From assembly GCA_005804885.1 (NCBI GenBank), contig SYOX01000093.1:1-64000 (forward strand): DNA of 64,000 bases, in the 5' to 3' direction. Below the pieces are notes generated by a model. The model was not told the DNA's origin. It searched no databases and saw only the letters and a list, made by a program, of their open reading frames with translations. Positions within the stretch are counted from its first letter, which is position 1, and each line of letters opens with the position of its first letter. Positions 27,940 to 36,801 of this stretch are shown piece by piece. The position numbers and the translations under genes were made by a program. This DNA is from Pseudomonadota bacterium. Lineage in GTDB: Bacteria; Myxococcota_A; Bradymonadia; Bradymonadales; GCA-2716585.

Positions 27940-28130
27940 GTGGGGCGATCGTGTGACGATCGTGACGCGTGTGACGATCGTGGAGCGTGGGGTGCTCGTC
28001 GAGCGTGGGGTGCTCGTCGAGCGTGGGGCGGTGCGAGGAGCGTGGGACGATCGGGGGGTGTGGGGCGGTACGAGGAGCTTGGGGCGCGAGTCGAGCGGGG
28101 GGCGCTCGACGAGCGTGTGGGCCGGTCGGG
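27920..28130. repeat. 18-bp GTCGAGCGTGGGG minisatellite beside copy A
   Basis: Right of the inverted repeat are degenerate units of about 18 bp built on GTCGAGCGTGGGG(T/C)G(C/T)TC. The same motif flanks copy B at 55.28-55.37 kb. It ends just before the stop of the first Kazal gene. Confidence 0.65.
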
Positions 28131-28137
28131 GGGGGGA

Positions 28138-29940
28138 TCAGTTGCGGCACTCGCCTTCGGCGGCGACGCTGACGCCGGCGGCCTGGGCGAAGCAGGCGTT
28201 GGAGTAGGTCACGCCGTCACAGCCGCACACCGGGTCGAAGATCTCGATGCAGGCCTCGGGGCGCCCGACGCAGACGCCGGTCTGGTCGCCGTTGCCGCAG
28301 AACTGCTCGATGGTGAACTGGCAGAAGGTGCCGCGATCCTCGCAAACGACCCCGAGGAAGCCCCCGCAGGTCTGAGGCTCGGGGTCGCCTTCGCACTCGC
28401 CCTCGTGGAGGACGTTGGCGCCGGAGCTGGCGGCGACGCAGTCGTTGGAGTAGGTCACGCCGTCGCAGCCGCAGACCGGCGCGAAGACCTGGGGGCAGAT
28501 CTCCGGGCGAGGGGCACAGGTGCCGGGGAACTCCAGGAAGAGGCCGCAGGCGTCGGCGTCGGGGAAGTCGCAGTATTGATCCCGGCCGCAGTCGAGGGGG
28601 CCGAAGCAGCCCTCGGGCTCGGGGCGGCACTCGCCCTCGTGGATGATGCTGACGCCGGCCTCGGCGGCGTGGCAGCTGTTGGAGTAGGTCAGGCCGTCGC
28701 AGCCGCAGACGGGATCGAAGATCTCGATGCAGGCCTCGGGGCGCTCGCGGCAGGTGCCGAGCTGATCGCCGTTGCCGCACTGCTGCCGGATCTCGAAGTG
28801 GCAGTACAGGCCTCGCTCGCAGATCAGGCCCCGGATGCCGCCGCAGTCGGCAGGCTCCGGCTCGTCGCAGGCCCCCTCGGCGGCGACGCTGACGCCGGCG
28901 GCCTGGGCGAAACACGAGTTGTCGTAGGTGTTTCCATCACAGCCGCACACCGGCGCGAAGATCTCGATGCAGGCCTCGGGGCGCTCGACGCAGACGCCGA
29001 GGTGATCGGCGGCGCCGCAGGTCTGCTCGATGGTGAACTGGCAGAAGAGGCCGCGGGGGCATTCCAGGCCCTGGATGCCGCCGCAGGCGCCCTCCTCGCC
29101 TCTGCACTCACCCTCATGGGCGATCTCGACCCCGGCGCGGTTGGCCTCGCAGGCGTTGCCGTAGGTGTTGCCGTCGACGCCGCACACCGGCGCGAACTCC
29201 TCCGTGCACGCCTCCTCGCACTCGCCCTCGCTGACGACGCTGACCCTGGAGGCCGCCGCCTCACAGGCATTGCCGTAGGTGTTGCCGTCGCAGCCGCAGA
29301 CCGGCGCGAAGATCTGGGGGCAGACCTCGGGGGGGACGACGCAGGTCCCGAGCTGATCGGCGGCGCCGCAGATGTCGCCCGGCGCGTACTGGCAGAACTG
29401 ATCCTCGGGGCAGCTCAGGCCCTGGATGCCGCCGCAGGCGCCCTCCTCGCCTCTGCACTCGCCCTCGTGGGCGATCTCGACCCCGGCGCGGTTGGCCTCG
29501 CAGGCGTTGCCGTAGGTGTTGCCGTCGACGCCGCACACCGGCGCGAACTCGGCCGTGCAGGCGAGCTCGCACTCGCCCTCATGGGCGACGCGCACGCCAG
29601 CTCGCTCGGCCTCGCAGAGGTTGCCGTAGGTGTTGCCGTCCTCGCCGCAGACCGGCGCGAAGATCTCGGCGCAGACCTCGTCCTCAGGCTCGCCCTCGGG
29701 CTCGGGCTCGTCCTCGTCGCAGTCGGGGTCGGGCTGGATGCAGAAGTCGTCGCACTCGCCGTCGTCGTACCAGCCCTCCTCGGCGCAGTAATCGCGCCGA
29801 TCGCCGCGCTCGGCGCGCTGGCGGGCGGTCTCCTTGGTGATCTCGTCGTCGTCGTCATCGTCGGTCGTCGTGTCGCCGCAGGCCGCCGAGGCCAGCGCCA
29901 GCGACAGCGCCAGCAATATCAGGGTGAGGTCGCGCTTCAT
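28138..29940 (-). CDS. Lipoprotein with eight Kazal domains
   Basis: The 600-aa protein has a lipoprotein signal (SAAC, then GDTT), a six-Asp run and an acidic linker. Eight Kazal-type inhibitor domains follow, each with APVCG or DPVCG, DGNTY or DGVTY and a final Cys. Between several are extra Cys modules of about 40 residues with CGGI, FCQF and CGAAD/CGNGD motifs. The residue in the Kazal P1 position is Glu in five domains, Gln in two and Ala in one, so trypsin or chymotrypsin are not the expected targets. It should inhibit serine proteases at the cell surface. Two interior segments (29065-29199 and 29416-29550) are almost identical DNA. It is third in the operon, 63 bp after its paralogue. 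Confidence 0.9.
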   Translation of the reverse strand: MKRDLTLILLALSLALASAACGDTTTDDDDDDEITKETARQRAERGDRRDYCAEEGWYDDGECDDFCIQPDPDCDEDEPEPEGEPEDEVCAEIFAPVCGEDGNTYGNLCEAERAGVRVAHEGECELACTAEFAPVCGVDGNTYGNACEANRAGVEIAHEGECRGEEGACGGIQGLSCPEDQFCQYAPGDICGAADQLGTCVVPPEVCPQIFAPVCGCDGNTYGNACEAAASRVSVVSEGECEEACTEEFAPVCGVDGNTYGNACEANRAGVEIAHEGECRGEEGACGGIQGLECPRGLFCQFTIEQTCGAADHLGVCVERPEACIEIFAPVCGCDGNTYDNSCFAQAAGVSVAAEGACDEPEPADCGGIRGLICERGLYCHFEIRQQCGNGDQLGTCRERPEACIEIFDPVCGCDGLTYSNSCHAAEAGVSIIHEGECRPEPEGCFGPLDCGRDQYCDFPDADACGLFLEFPGTCAPRPEICPQVFAPVCGCDGVTYSNDCVAASSGANVLHEGECEGDPEPQTCGGFLGVVCEDRGTFCQFTIEQFCGNGDQTGVCVGRPEACIEIFDPVCGCDGVTYSNACFAQAAGVSVAAEGECRN

Positions 29941-30003
29941 GTGTCTTCTCCCGTCGAATAGCGCCGGGTCGGCCGGCGCGTCGTAGTGTCAGCCCGCTTG
30001 TCT

Positions 30004-31677
30004 TTATGGACACTCGCCCGTCTGGGCAATGTTCATCCCTGTGGAGTTGGCGAAGCATTCGTTGCTGTAGGTGTTTCCGTCGCATCCGCAGACCGGCGCG
30101 AAGATCTCCGCGCACACCTCCGGCCTGTCCTGGCACTGCCCCGTCGCTCCGCGCCCGCACGTCCCGGCCGGGAAGCGGCAAAGCTGCGCGGGGCCACACT
30201 GGCGGTCATCGGCGCAGGCGCTCGGCGCGCAGGCGCCCTCGAAGGAGACGCTGACGCCAGCGGCCTGGGCGAAACACGCGTTGTCGTAGGTGTTTCCATC
30301 ACAGCCGCAGACCGGCGCCAGGATCTCGATGCAGACCTCGGGGCGCTCGACGCAGACGCCGGTCTGGTCGCCGCTGCCGCAGAACTGCTCGGGGGTGAAC
30401 TGGCAGAAGGTGCCTTGATCCTCGCACTCCAGGCCGATGAAGCCCCCGCAGGTCACGGGCTCGGGGCCATCGCAGCGTCCCTCGGCGGCGACGCTGACGC
30501 CGGCTCGGGCGGCCTCGCAGGCGTTGGTGTGGGTGCGGCCGTCGCAGCCGCAGACCGGCGCGACCTCCTGGGTGCAGATCTCGGGGGGGGCAACGCAGGT
30601 CCCGAGGTGATCGGCGGCGCCGCAGGTCTGCTCGATGGTGAACTGGCAGAAGAGGTCGCGGGGGCAGATCAGGCCCTGGATGCCGCCGCAGCGCGGGGCC
30701 TCCTCGCACTCGCCCTCGTGGGCGATCTCGACCCCGGCGCGGTCGGCCTCGCAGGCGTTGTCGTAGGTGTTTCCGTCGACGCCGCACACCGGCGCGAGCT
30801 CCTCGGTGCACGCCTCCTCGCACTGGCCTGGGCTGGCGGGGTTGACGCCGTTGGCCGCGGCCTCGCAGGCGTTGGAGTAGGTGTCGCCGTCGCAGCCGCA
30901 GACGGGGTCGAAGATCTCGGGGCAGGCCTCGGGTCGAGGGGCGCAGGCGCCGGGGAGCTCCAGCAGGAGGCCGCAGGGATCGGCCTCGGGGAAGGCGCAG
31001 AGGTGGTCGGAGGGGCAGTCTGCGTTGCCGAGGCAGGCTCCGGGCGAGACCTCGCAGGGGGCATCGGCGGCGACGTTGACGCCAGCGGCCTGGGCGAAAC
31101 ATGAGTTGTCGTAGGTGTTTCCATCACAGCCGCAGACCGGCGCGGAGATCTCGATGCAGGCCTCGGGGCGCGGGGAGCAGGTGCCGGGGGTGAAGGGGTT
31201 GAGGCAGGCGCCGGTCGGTTGGATGAGGCAGAGGTCGCCGTCGGGGCAGTCTGCGTTGTCGAGGCAGGTGCGGTCGTCGGGGAGGCAGTGGTCGATCTGG
31301 CAGATCAGGGCGCCTTCGAGGGGGGCGCAGGCGTCGTCGCTCTGGCATGGGGCGAGGCAGAGGCCGGCGGCGTTGGAGGGGTTGGCGTTGCAGCGGCCGG
31401 GTTCGAGGTTCTGGAGGTCGACGCAGGCGGTCAGGGGTCCGGCGTCGCCGCAGTCGAGGTTGTCGTCGCAGGGCAGGGTGCAGACGCCGCAGACGCACTG
31501 TCCGCCGGGGCCGCAGCTCTGGCCGTCGTCGCACAGGCGCATCCAGTGCGTCTCGCTGCTCAGGTCGGGATCGGTGTTGCCGCCGGGGCCGCAGCCGGCG
31601 TTCAGTGTGAGGGCGGCGGCGGCCAGGGCGAGGTGGCCGAGGAGGGGCTGGATGTGGCGTGTGGCCGAGGAGGTCAT
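30004..31677 (-). CDS. Lipoprotein with six Kazal domains
   Basis: The 557-aa protein has a lipoprotein signal (LNAGC, then GPGG). About 150 Cys-rich residues follow (CxxxxDCG, CLDNADCPDGDLC modules), then six Kazal domains of the same type as the neighbouring gene, with P1 Glu in five and Gln in one. It is clearly a paralogue of the downstream gene but has a different Cys-rich N-terminus, perhaps an extra ligand-binding part. Its ATG overlaps the stop of the regulator gene in ATGA, so translation is coupled. An N-terminal CGVCTLPC segment suggests further disulphide bonding. Confidence 0.9.
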   Translation of the reverse strand: MTSSATRHIQPLLGHLALAAAALTLNAGCGPGGNTDPDLSSETHWMRLCDDGQSCGPGGQCVCGVCTLPCDDNLDCGDAGPLTACVDLQNLEPGRCNANPSNAAGLCLAPCQSDDACAPLEGALICQIDHCLPDDRTCLDNADCPDGDLCLIQPTGACLNPFTPGTCSPRPEACIEISAPVCGCDGNTYDNSCFAQAAGVNVAADAPCEVSPGACLGNADCPSDHLCAFPEADPCGLLLELPGACAPRPEACPEIFDPVCGCDGDTYSNACEAAANGVNPASPGQCEEACTEELAPVCGVDGNTYDNACEADRAGVEIAHEGECEEAPRCGGIQGLICPRDLFCQFTIEQTCGAADHLGTCVAPPEICTQEVAPVCGCDGRTHTNACEAARAGVSVAAEGRCDGPEPVTCGGFIGLECEDQGTFCQFTPEQFCGSGDQTGVCVERPEVCIEILAPVCGCDGNTYDNACFAQAAGVSVSFEGACAPSACADDRQCGPAQLCRFPAGTCGRGATGQCQDRPEVCAEIFAPVCGCDGNTYSNECFANSTGMNIAQTGECP

Positions 31678-32675
31678 GGCTCGGTCCCTGGGTGTTGATC
31701 GTCGAGCTTGACGGTCTGTCCGGCGTAGAAGATGACCCGCATCTGTCGAGGCGGGGGTGAGTGCTGCGCGTTGTGGGCGTCGACGCGCAGCCGGAGCTCG
31801 GAGGCTTGTTGCCGGATGTTGCCGAGAAACTCAAGGACCTCGGGGGCGAGCGGGTGGCCGTCCCAGACGTCGAAGCCGTAGGTGCTGCCGCCGATGGCGT
31901 CGCGCAGGTCGGCGCGGGTGTCGCCCTGGGTCAGCTTGGTGCACAGGGCCACGACGAGGGCCTGGTAGTGGTCAAAGACGGCGGCCTCCCAGCCGACGGG
32001 GGCGCCGTAGGGGATGACGCACAGGCCGCTGGAGAAGGATTCGCGGCCGGCGTGATCGGCGCGCGTGGCGCGGCCGTCGGCCATCAGGGCGGCCAGGGCG
32101 GCGTCGAGGCGCTCGCCTTCGAGGGCGGACATCTGGCTGATCTCGTCGCGGGTGGCGGGGCCGAGGTGGTGGACGGCGACCCAGGCCATGTGGGCGTCGC
32201 GCTCGACGGGGTCGTCGGCGCCGGAGAAGCCCAGCTCCTCGCCGCGGGCGGCGCGGTAGGCGGTGCGGTCGCCGCGGCCGGTCTTGAAGACCAGGCCGTT
32301 CTCGACGAGGTCGTTGAGGACGCCGCGCACGGTCATGTCGTCGTCGCGGCTGAAGCGCGCCAGGATGTCGGCGCGGCTGACCATGCTCTTGTCCTGGATG
32401 AAGGAGAGCACGGCCTCCCACAGGGTCTTGCCGCGATCGGTGGCGCTCTCGGACAGGCGCTGGACCTTGGCGTGGTAGGTCCGCAGCGCCATGCCGAACA
32501 TGTCCGCGATGATCTTCTGGCCGACGCCCTGGGCCTGGAGCTCCTTGACGAGGTCGAGGAAGACCTGGTTGGCCACGTGCGCCAGGGGCGCGCGCATCCC
32601 CGCCGTGGTGGCGAGCTGCGCGACCAGGATCATGGTCTGGCGCACGATGGCATCGATGAGCAGGGCGACGTTCAC
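31674..32675 (-). CDS. Predicted winged-helix transcription regulator
   Basis: The 333-aa protein has a helix-turn-helix-like segment near 50-75 (QKIIADMFGMALRTYHAKVQ) and a winged-helix-like domain near 85-150 (SRADILARF, VRGVLNDLVENGLVFKTGRG). The C-terminal half is mixed helix/strand with no family I recognise. The start is a GTG at 32675 with GGAG 6 bases upstream. It leads the Kazal operon, overlapping the first Kazal gene by 4 bases, so it probably controls its own operon. No signal peptide or membrane segment is present. Confidence 0.65.
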   Translation of the reverse strand: MNVALLIDAIVRQTMILVAQLATTAGMRAPLAHVANQVFLDLVKELQAQGVGQKIIADMFGMALRTYHAKVQRLSESATDRGKTLWEAVLSFIQDKSMVSRADILARFSRDDDMTVRGVLNDLVENGLVFKTGRGDRTAYRAARGEELGFSGADDPVERDAHMAWVAVHHLGPATRDEISQMSALEGERLDAALAALMADGRATRADHAGRESFSSGLCVIPYGAPVGWEAAVFDHYQALVVALCTKLTQGDTRADLRDAIGGSTYGFDVWDGHPLAPEVLEFLGNIRQQASELRLRVDAHNAQHSPPPRQMRVIFYAGQTVKLDDQHPGTEP

Positions 32676-33012
32676 GGCAAACTCCGGGTCCCTCGACTGA
32701 ACGGTGACAGTCTATAGCCGCTGGGTCCACGGCAAAATAGTGTAAAAACCTGCATCACCTCCCGCGTTGCGGCCATCACGGGATCGACGGGGCTGTTTGG
32801 GCCGATTTGAGGGGGGTCTGGAGGTCGTCGAGTCGTGGGTCTGGTCGAGCAGAGAACACACAGAGGGGGGGCGATGAGGGTGGCCGACACCCCGCATCAT
32901 ACCGCTGGATCTCATGGAGGGGGCCAGGACATCACGAGTCTGGCCAGAAGAAGGACCACCGTAGCGTGCGAGGCCTGCGCTCCCCAGTGTGGCGCGCAAG
33001 CCCCTGTCTCGA

Positions 33013-33029
33013 TGTGACAGGCTGTCACA
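33013..33029. promoter_or_regulatory. 17-bp perfect palindrome, putative operator
   Basis: TGTGACAG-G-CTGTCACA is an exact 8-1-8 inverted repeat in the 479-bp gap between the regulator and the lysozyme-like gene, 126 bp before the latter's ATG. A related half-site (GGTGACAG) lies at 32704-32711 close to the regulator's own start. It may bind the adjacent regulator or another dimer; the rest of the gap shows nothing I recognise. Confidence 0.45.
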
Positions 33030-33154
33030 GTCCAGCCGCACCACAACCCGGCAAGCCCCATCAACACGGGGCAGAGCTTATTGCATCGATCGATGGAACA
33101 AACCCTGCACCAGACCGCCCGCAGCCTTCGGATGGACCCCTTCAAGGAGCGGCC

Positions 33155-34429
33155 ATGTCAGAAACGACCCGAAACACCGCCGCGCGCAGCCTCCGGGCGG
33201 CAGCTCCCCTCCTGACCATCGCCTTCGCCGCGCTCATCGCGCTGGTCGGCTGCGTCGAGCCTCTTGCGGAGCAGGACCTCACCCGCAAGGCCAGCACCCT
33301 CACCCCCAGCGCGCAGCGCCAGCGCGCCGCCCTCATCCGAGACATCGCCGCGCAGCGCGGCATCACCAACGCCGGCCTCATCGCCGGGGTCGCCCTGGCC
33401 GAGACGCAGCTGGCCCACTGCTGGAGCGAGCTGACCTGGGCCTGCAAGGGGCCAGCCTCTGCCTCGTGTGGAGGTGGCCCGGTCATCGCCGGGGCCGGAG
33501 ACGGCCCATGCTGGATGGAGGAAGGCGGGCTGGGCATGTTCCAGTTCGACGCTGGCACCTACAGCCAGACCCTGGCCCGCGAAGGGCGCCACATCCTCAC
33601 CCTGGAGGGGAACATCGACGCCGGGCTGGACTTCATCCTGGAGATGATCGTCGCCTCGCCCTACATCCCGTCCGTCCGCGACGCGCGCCAGGCGGTGACC
33701 TGGCTCAACCGCGCGCGTCTGGGCACTGAGGACTACAGGCGCTGGCTCCAGACGGTCACCCACCTCTACAACGGCTGCGCTCCGGGCCGGTGCGGCGTCT
33801 ACTGGAGCCGCTACGATCACTACGACCATCACGCCCGGCTGGCGCTGGGCAACTTCGGGGCGAGCTTCTGGGGTCAGACCAGCCCCCAGAAGCCCATGGA
33901 GGTCTACTGGCACCGTCAGCCCGATGGCCGCTACCTGCTGCGCGCCCTGACCCCCCCCGAGGTCGTCCGCGTCACCTACCGCGTCGACGGCTTCAACATC
34001 GCCTCGCGAGTCCCCCGCGATGACCCCGGCACCACCGAACGAGAGAACAACTTCCCGGCCAGCTACCGCTTCAGCAGGGAGGGCGCCGGTCGCCGCTTCG
34101 AGGCCATCGGCCTGGACGCTGGCGGCAAGGAGGTCGCGCTGGGGGTGGGGCTGATGGATGTCACCGCCGGACCTGCGGTCTTCGTCCGGCAGCTGGGCCG
34201 GGGTTACTACGACATCGGCCTGGAGCGCGCCCCCGAGGGCGTCTTCTTCATCCAGGTCGAGGCCGACGGCTTCCTCCTGACCGACGAGATCAGCGGCTCG
34301 ACCCGCTCCGCCCGACACATCGTTCGCAGCCGCTTCTCCCAGATCGGGCCTCGCACCTTCTCCCTGTCCACCTTCAACCAGGACGGCTCCCTGCGCGGCA
34401 CCCTCAGACGCACCCTCTCCCTGCGCTGA
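33155..34429 (+). CDS. Lysozyme-like (transglycosylase-fold) lipoprotein
   Basis: The 424-aa protein has a lipoprotein signal (ALVGC). The domain after it (about 55-230) has a lysozyme-like pattern: ITNAGLIAGVALAETQ with candidate catalytic Glu83, then GGLGMFQFDAGTY, and later VTHLYNGC. This order is typical of SLT/GH23-type lytic transglycosylases, with an inserted Cys-containing loop. The C-terminal ~170 residues are beta-rich with no known family. AAGGAG lies 5 bases before the ATG. It probably cleaves peptidoglycan, either its own or that of prey (inference). It is divergent from the regulator-Kazal operon. Confidence 0.75.
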   Translation: MSETTRNTAARSLRAAAPLLTIAFAALIALVGCVEPLAEQDLTRKASTLTPSAQRQRAALIRDIAAQRGITNAGLIAGVALAETQLAHCWSELTWACKGPASASCGGGPVIAGAGDGPCWMEEGGLGMFQFDAGTYSQTLAREGRHILTLEGNIDAGLDFILEMIVASPYIPSVRDARQAVTWLNRARLGTEDYRRWLQTVTHLYNGCAPGRCGVYWSRYDHYDHHARLALGNFGASFWGQTSPQKPMEVYWHRQPDGRYLLRALTPPEVVRVTYRVDGFNIASRVPRDDPGTTERENNFPASYRFSREGAGRRFEAIGLDAGGKEVALGVGLMDVTAGPAVFVRQLGRGYYDIGLERAPEGVFFIQVEADGFLLTDEISGSTRSARHIVRSRFSQIGPRTFSLSTFNQDGSLRGTLRRTLSLR

Positions 34430-34606
34430 CCCTCCTCCCCTCCAAAGCCCGCCGGACCCGGCACGGACCGGGACGCTGAGCCACGAGCGCAAAACGTCGT
34501 CGTGACCAGATTGACCTGACAGATCGGGAGTGGAGTCTCATCGAGCCTGAACTCTCGCCGGCCAGGACAGGCGACCGTCCCCGCACGACAGACATGAGGG
34601 AGCTGC

Positions 34607-34978
34607 TCATGGGCTGAATCGCGCGATGCGCTCGCGCCAGTAGAGCGTGTTCGTGTCGACCTTGTCGACGGGCTCACCCTCGATGGGAGAGGGCGCGCTC
34701 ACACGCCGCCAGGTAGCACCCCGATCTTCGCTCACGAAATCGGTGACGGTGAGCTTCTCCCCGCCGTCGTGCTCCGTGTGATCCACGAAGCGTATCGTCC
34801 ACGCCGCGTCGGTCTCGTAGAGCGCGAGCTCGCACCAGATGCCCTGATCGCCAGAGTAGTTGAAGCCGGCGACGTGGAAGTACGCGTGCAGATTGGGGAC
34901 GGGGTGCTCCGTACCATCGGACTCGACCGCCACCGCTCCGCAGTCTCCGGTCCAGGTCACCTTCAGCTTCGCTGGCAT
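34607..34978 (-). CDS. Hypothetical protein, 123 aa
   Basis: I do not recognise this small acidic protein (starts MPAKLKVTWTGDC). It is soluble, rich in Asp, Thr and Trp, and looks beta-rich. Its ATG overlaps the stop codon of a truncated frame upstream in TGATG, showing it was once second in an operon. A GTG three bases upstream is an alternative start; GGAG is present. An immunity or accessory role beside a lost larger gene is possible but unsupported. Confidence 0.55.
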   Translation of the reverse strand: MPAKLKVTWTGDCGAVAVESDGTEHPVPNLHAYFHVAGFNYSGDQGIWCELALYETDAAWTIRFVDHTEHDGGEKLTVTDFVSEDRGATWRRVSAPSPIEGEPVDKVDTNTLYWRERIARFSP

Positions 34979-35150
34979 CACTCCACGGTCGGCGCCGGCG
35001 GCACCGGGTAGGTCGTGACATCAGCCAGGGCTTCGGCCACGCTCGGCAAGGCTGCGCCGAGATTCAGGTTTCTGCGCAGCGCGGGCGAGTTCTGGTCGAC
35101 GATCTGCCGGGCCGTCGTCAGGATCGTTCCTGGTCCCGACGACAGGAAGT
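34976..35150 (-). pseudogene. C-terminal remnant of a truncated gene
   Basis: On the minus strand a frame opens after a stop near 35153 and reads about 57 residues (SSGPGTILTTARQIVDQNSP and on) to a TGA that overlaps the next gene's ATG. It has no start codon or ribosome site. Its composition looks like real protein and the TGATG coupling is typical of operons, so I read it as the tail of a gene whose body is gone. The break falls at the promoter-like repeat at 35145-35167. The family is unknown. Confidence 0.5.
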
Positions 35151-35167
35151 CTCAAGAGGGTCTGGGC
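35145..35167 (-). repeat. Promoter-like repeat, copy 1 (degenerate)
   Basis: Carries the shared core CCCAGACCCTCTTGAGAC followed by TTCC, but the -35 hexamer is not TTGAC-like. It separates the amine oxidase stop from the truncated gene remnant. Confidence 0.6.
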
Positions 35168-35185
35168 ACCCGTCCGCCTGGGGCC

Positions 35186-36571
35186 TCATCCCAGCCGCGC
35201 CTTGATCCGCGCCGCCTCGCGCACCCCCGACAGCCACGCCCCATGCACCGTCGCGGGGTAGGTCCGGTTCGTCGCCTCGCCGGCAAAGTACAACCGATCG
35301 CCCACGGGGGCGGCCAGGCGGTCGCGCTCGCTGGCGCTGACGCCTACGGGGACGTACGAGTAGGAGCCGCCCGCCAGCGGGTCGGCGGCCCACCGGCTGA
35401 TGAGCACCCCCGTGGGATCGGGGATGCCGCGCCCGTGGATGGTCCGCAGCGTGGCCATCACCTCGTCGACCACGTCCTGCTCCTTCTTCTTCTCCATGGC
35501 CCGGGCGGTGTCGCCCCCGACGAACGCCATCAGCGCTCCGGCCTGCGCATACTCGTTGACGTGCAGGAACGAAGTATAGGCCGACTCCTCCTCGGGGAGG
35601 TAGCCACTGAAGGTAGCCCCCTGGGTCCAGAACACCCTGGGGAAGGCCAGCACCACCTTGTCGAGCAGTCCCATGCGCAGGCGCTCCACGGCGCGGCGCT
35701 TCTCCTCGGGCAGCGGCGGCGAGAAGGTGACGGTGTTGGCGCGCAGCACCCCCAGCGGGAGCGCCACCACCACGGCGTCGCCCTGGAAGGTGCCCCGGTT
35801 GGTCTCCACGGTCACGCCGTCCTTGCCATGATCGACGTGCTTGACCCGGTGACCCTGGCGCACGTCCAGGCCGCGAGCCACATGGCGAGGGAGCTGGTCG
35901 TACCCCTCGGGGAAGACCACGCTGGGGCCATCAAAGGCGTCGTCGTCGCCGTAACCCTTGAGCGAGATCTGGCTCGTCTCTGCGGCCACGTCGCACACGA
36001 TCTCGTTCTGAATCACCCAGGCCAGCGCGCGCCGCTCCAGCGGGTCAAGCTCCTCGTCCTCCAGCAGCTCGTCGAGGCCCTCCTGCAAGGACCGCCCCTT
36101 GTCCGCCTCCTCAGCGGCCTCAAAAAGCGCCTCCATCAGCTCCTCGCCGTCCTTCTCGATCTGCTCAACCTGCGCCTCGGGGACGCGGCTGCCGTCGTAA
36201 TCGCGCAGATCCACGTCGCCCTCGTCGGTGTCAAAGGTGCGAGCCTTGCACTCTTTGGCCAGCGCCGCGATGGGGTTCTCCTTCGTGCCTTCGATCCAGG
36301 ACGCGCCCATGTCCACCGGGCTCCCCAGCGATCGATCCGTCCAGACCCGGCCCCCCACCCGCTCGCGCGCCTCCAACACCGTGACCTGAAAGCCGGAAGC
36401 GACGAGATCGCGAGCGGCGGCCAGCCCCGCCATCCCGGCACCCAGCACCAGCACATGGCCGCGCCCGCCCACCGTCTTCTCCTCCTCGGCCTCCGTCAGG
36501 CGACACGCCGATCCCAGGCTCACCGCCCCCACCCCCGCCAGCAGCCGCCCCAGAAACGCCCTTCGATCCAT
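35186..36571 (-). CDS. Tat-exported flavin amine oxidase lipoprotein
   Basis: The 461-aa protein starts with a twin-arginine signal (RRAFLGRLL) ending in a lipobox-like LGSAC. It should thus be exported folded with its FAD and anchored by lipid. The Rossmann motif LVLGAGMAGLAAARDL begins near residue 40, followed by VLEARERVGGR and an acidic helical insertion. The C-terminal FAD motif YFAGEATNR is intact. This is the flavin monoamine/polyamine oxidase family, which oxidises amines to imine and H2O2. GGAGGTG lies 5-7 bases before the ATG and overlaps a short hairpin (36582-36598). Its promoter repeat is at 36601-36630. Confidence 0.88.
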   Translation of the reverse strand: MDRRAFLGRLLAGVGAVSLGSACRLTEAEEEKTVGGRGHVLVLGAGMAGLAAARDLVASGFQVTVLEARERVGGRVWTDRSLGSPVDMGASWIEGTKENPIAALAKECKARTFDTDEGDVDLRDYDGSRVPEAQVEQIEKDGEELMEALFEAAEEADKGRSLQEGLDELLEDEELDPLERRALAWVIQNEIVCDVAAETSQISLKGYGDDDAFDGPSVVFPEGYDQLPRHVARGLDVRQGHRVKHVDHGKDGVTVETNRGTFQGDAVVVALPLGVLRANTVTFSPPLPEEKRRAVERLRMGLLDKVVLAFPRVFWTQGATFSGYLPEEESAYTSFLHVNEYAQAGALMAFVGGDTARAMEKKKEQDVVDEVMATLRTIHGRGIPDPTGVLISRWAADPLAGGSYSYVPVGVSASERDRLAAPVGDRLYFAGEATNRTYPATVHGAWLSGVREAARIKARLG

Positions 36572-36581
36572 GCACTCACCT

Positions 36582-36598
36582 CCATCTTCGCAAGATGG
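36582..36598 (-). promoter_or_regulatory. Leader hairpin overlapping the ribosome site
   Basis: CCATCTT-3-AAGATGG is a perfect 7-bp inverted repeat in the predicted 5' leader of the amine oxidase mRNA; its 3' arm overlaps the first bases of GGAGGTG. It could modulate translation or be an operator next to the promoter. Confidence 0.4.
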
Positions 36599-36600
36599 GA

Positions 36601-36630
36601 AGTCTAGAGAGGGTCTGGTCGGTCTGTCAA
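36601..36630 (-). promoter_or_regulatory. Promoter repeat, copy 2 (amine oxidase)
   Basis: On the minus strand TTGACA (36630-36625), an 18-bp spacer containing CCAGACCCTCTC, and TAGACT (36606-36601). It gives a short leader of about 25 bases before the amine oxidase ATG. Confidence 0.65.
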
Positions 36631-36801
36631 AAGCAGGAGGCGATGGCGGACCCAAGGGGGTTGAGTGGGTGTCAAGGCGCGGGTGGGGTGACGAGCTTCA
36701 AGGGGTGCTTCCGCCTGCTGCCTACCTCGATGACCGATCGTCCCGCCGTTGGTGCGATATTCCTGGTGTTCCATGTGTTTGTGGTTCTGGCATCTGTGCG
36801 G

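Noticed and set aside
27920-28130. CRISPR-like short repeats
   Set aside because: The units are contiguous and degenerate with no unique spacers; it is a minisatellite.
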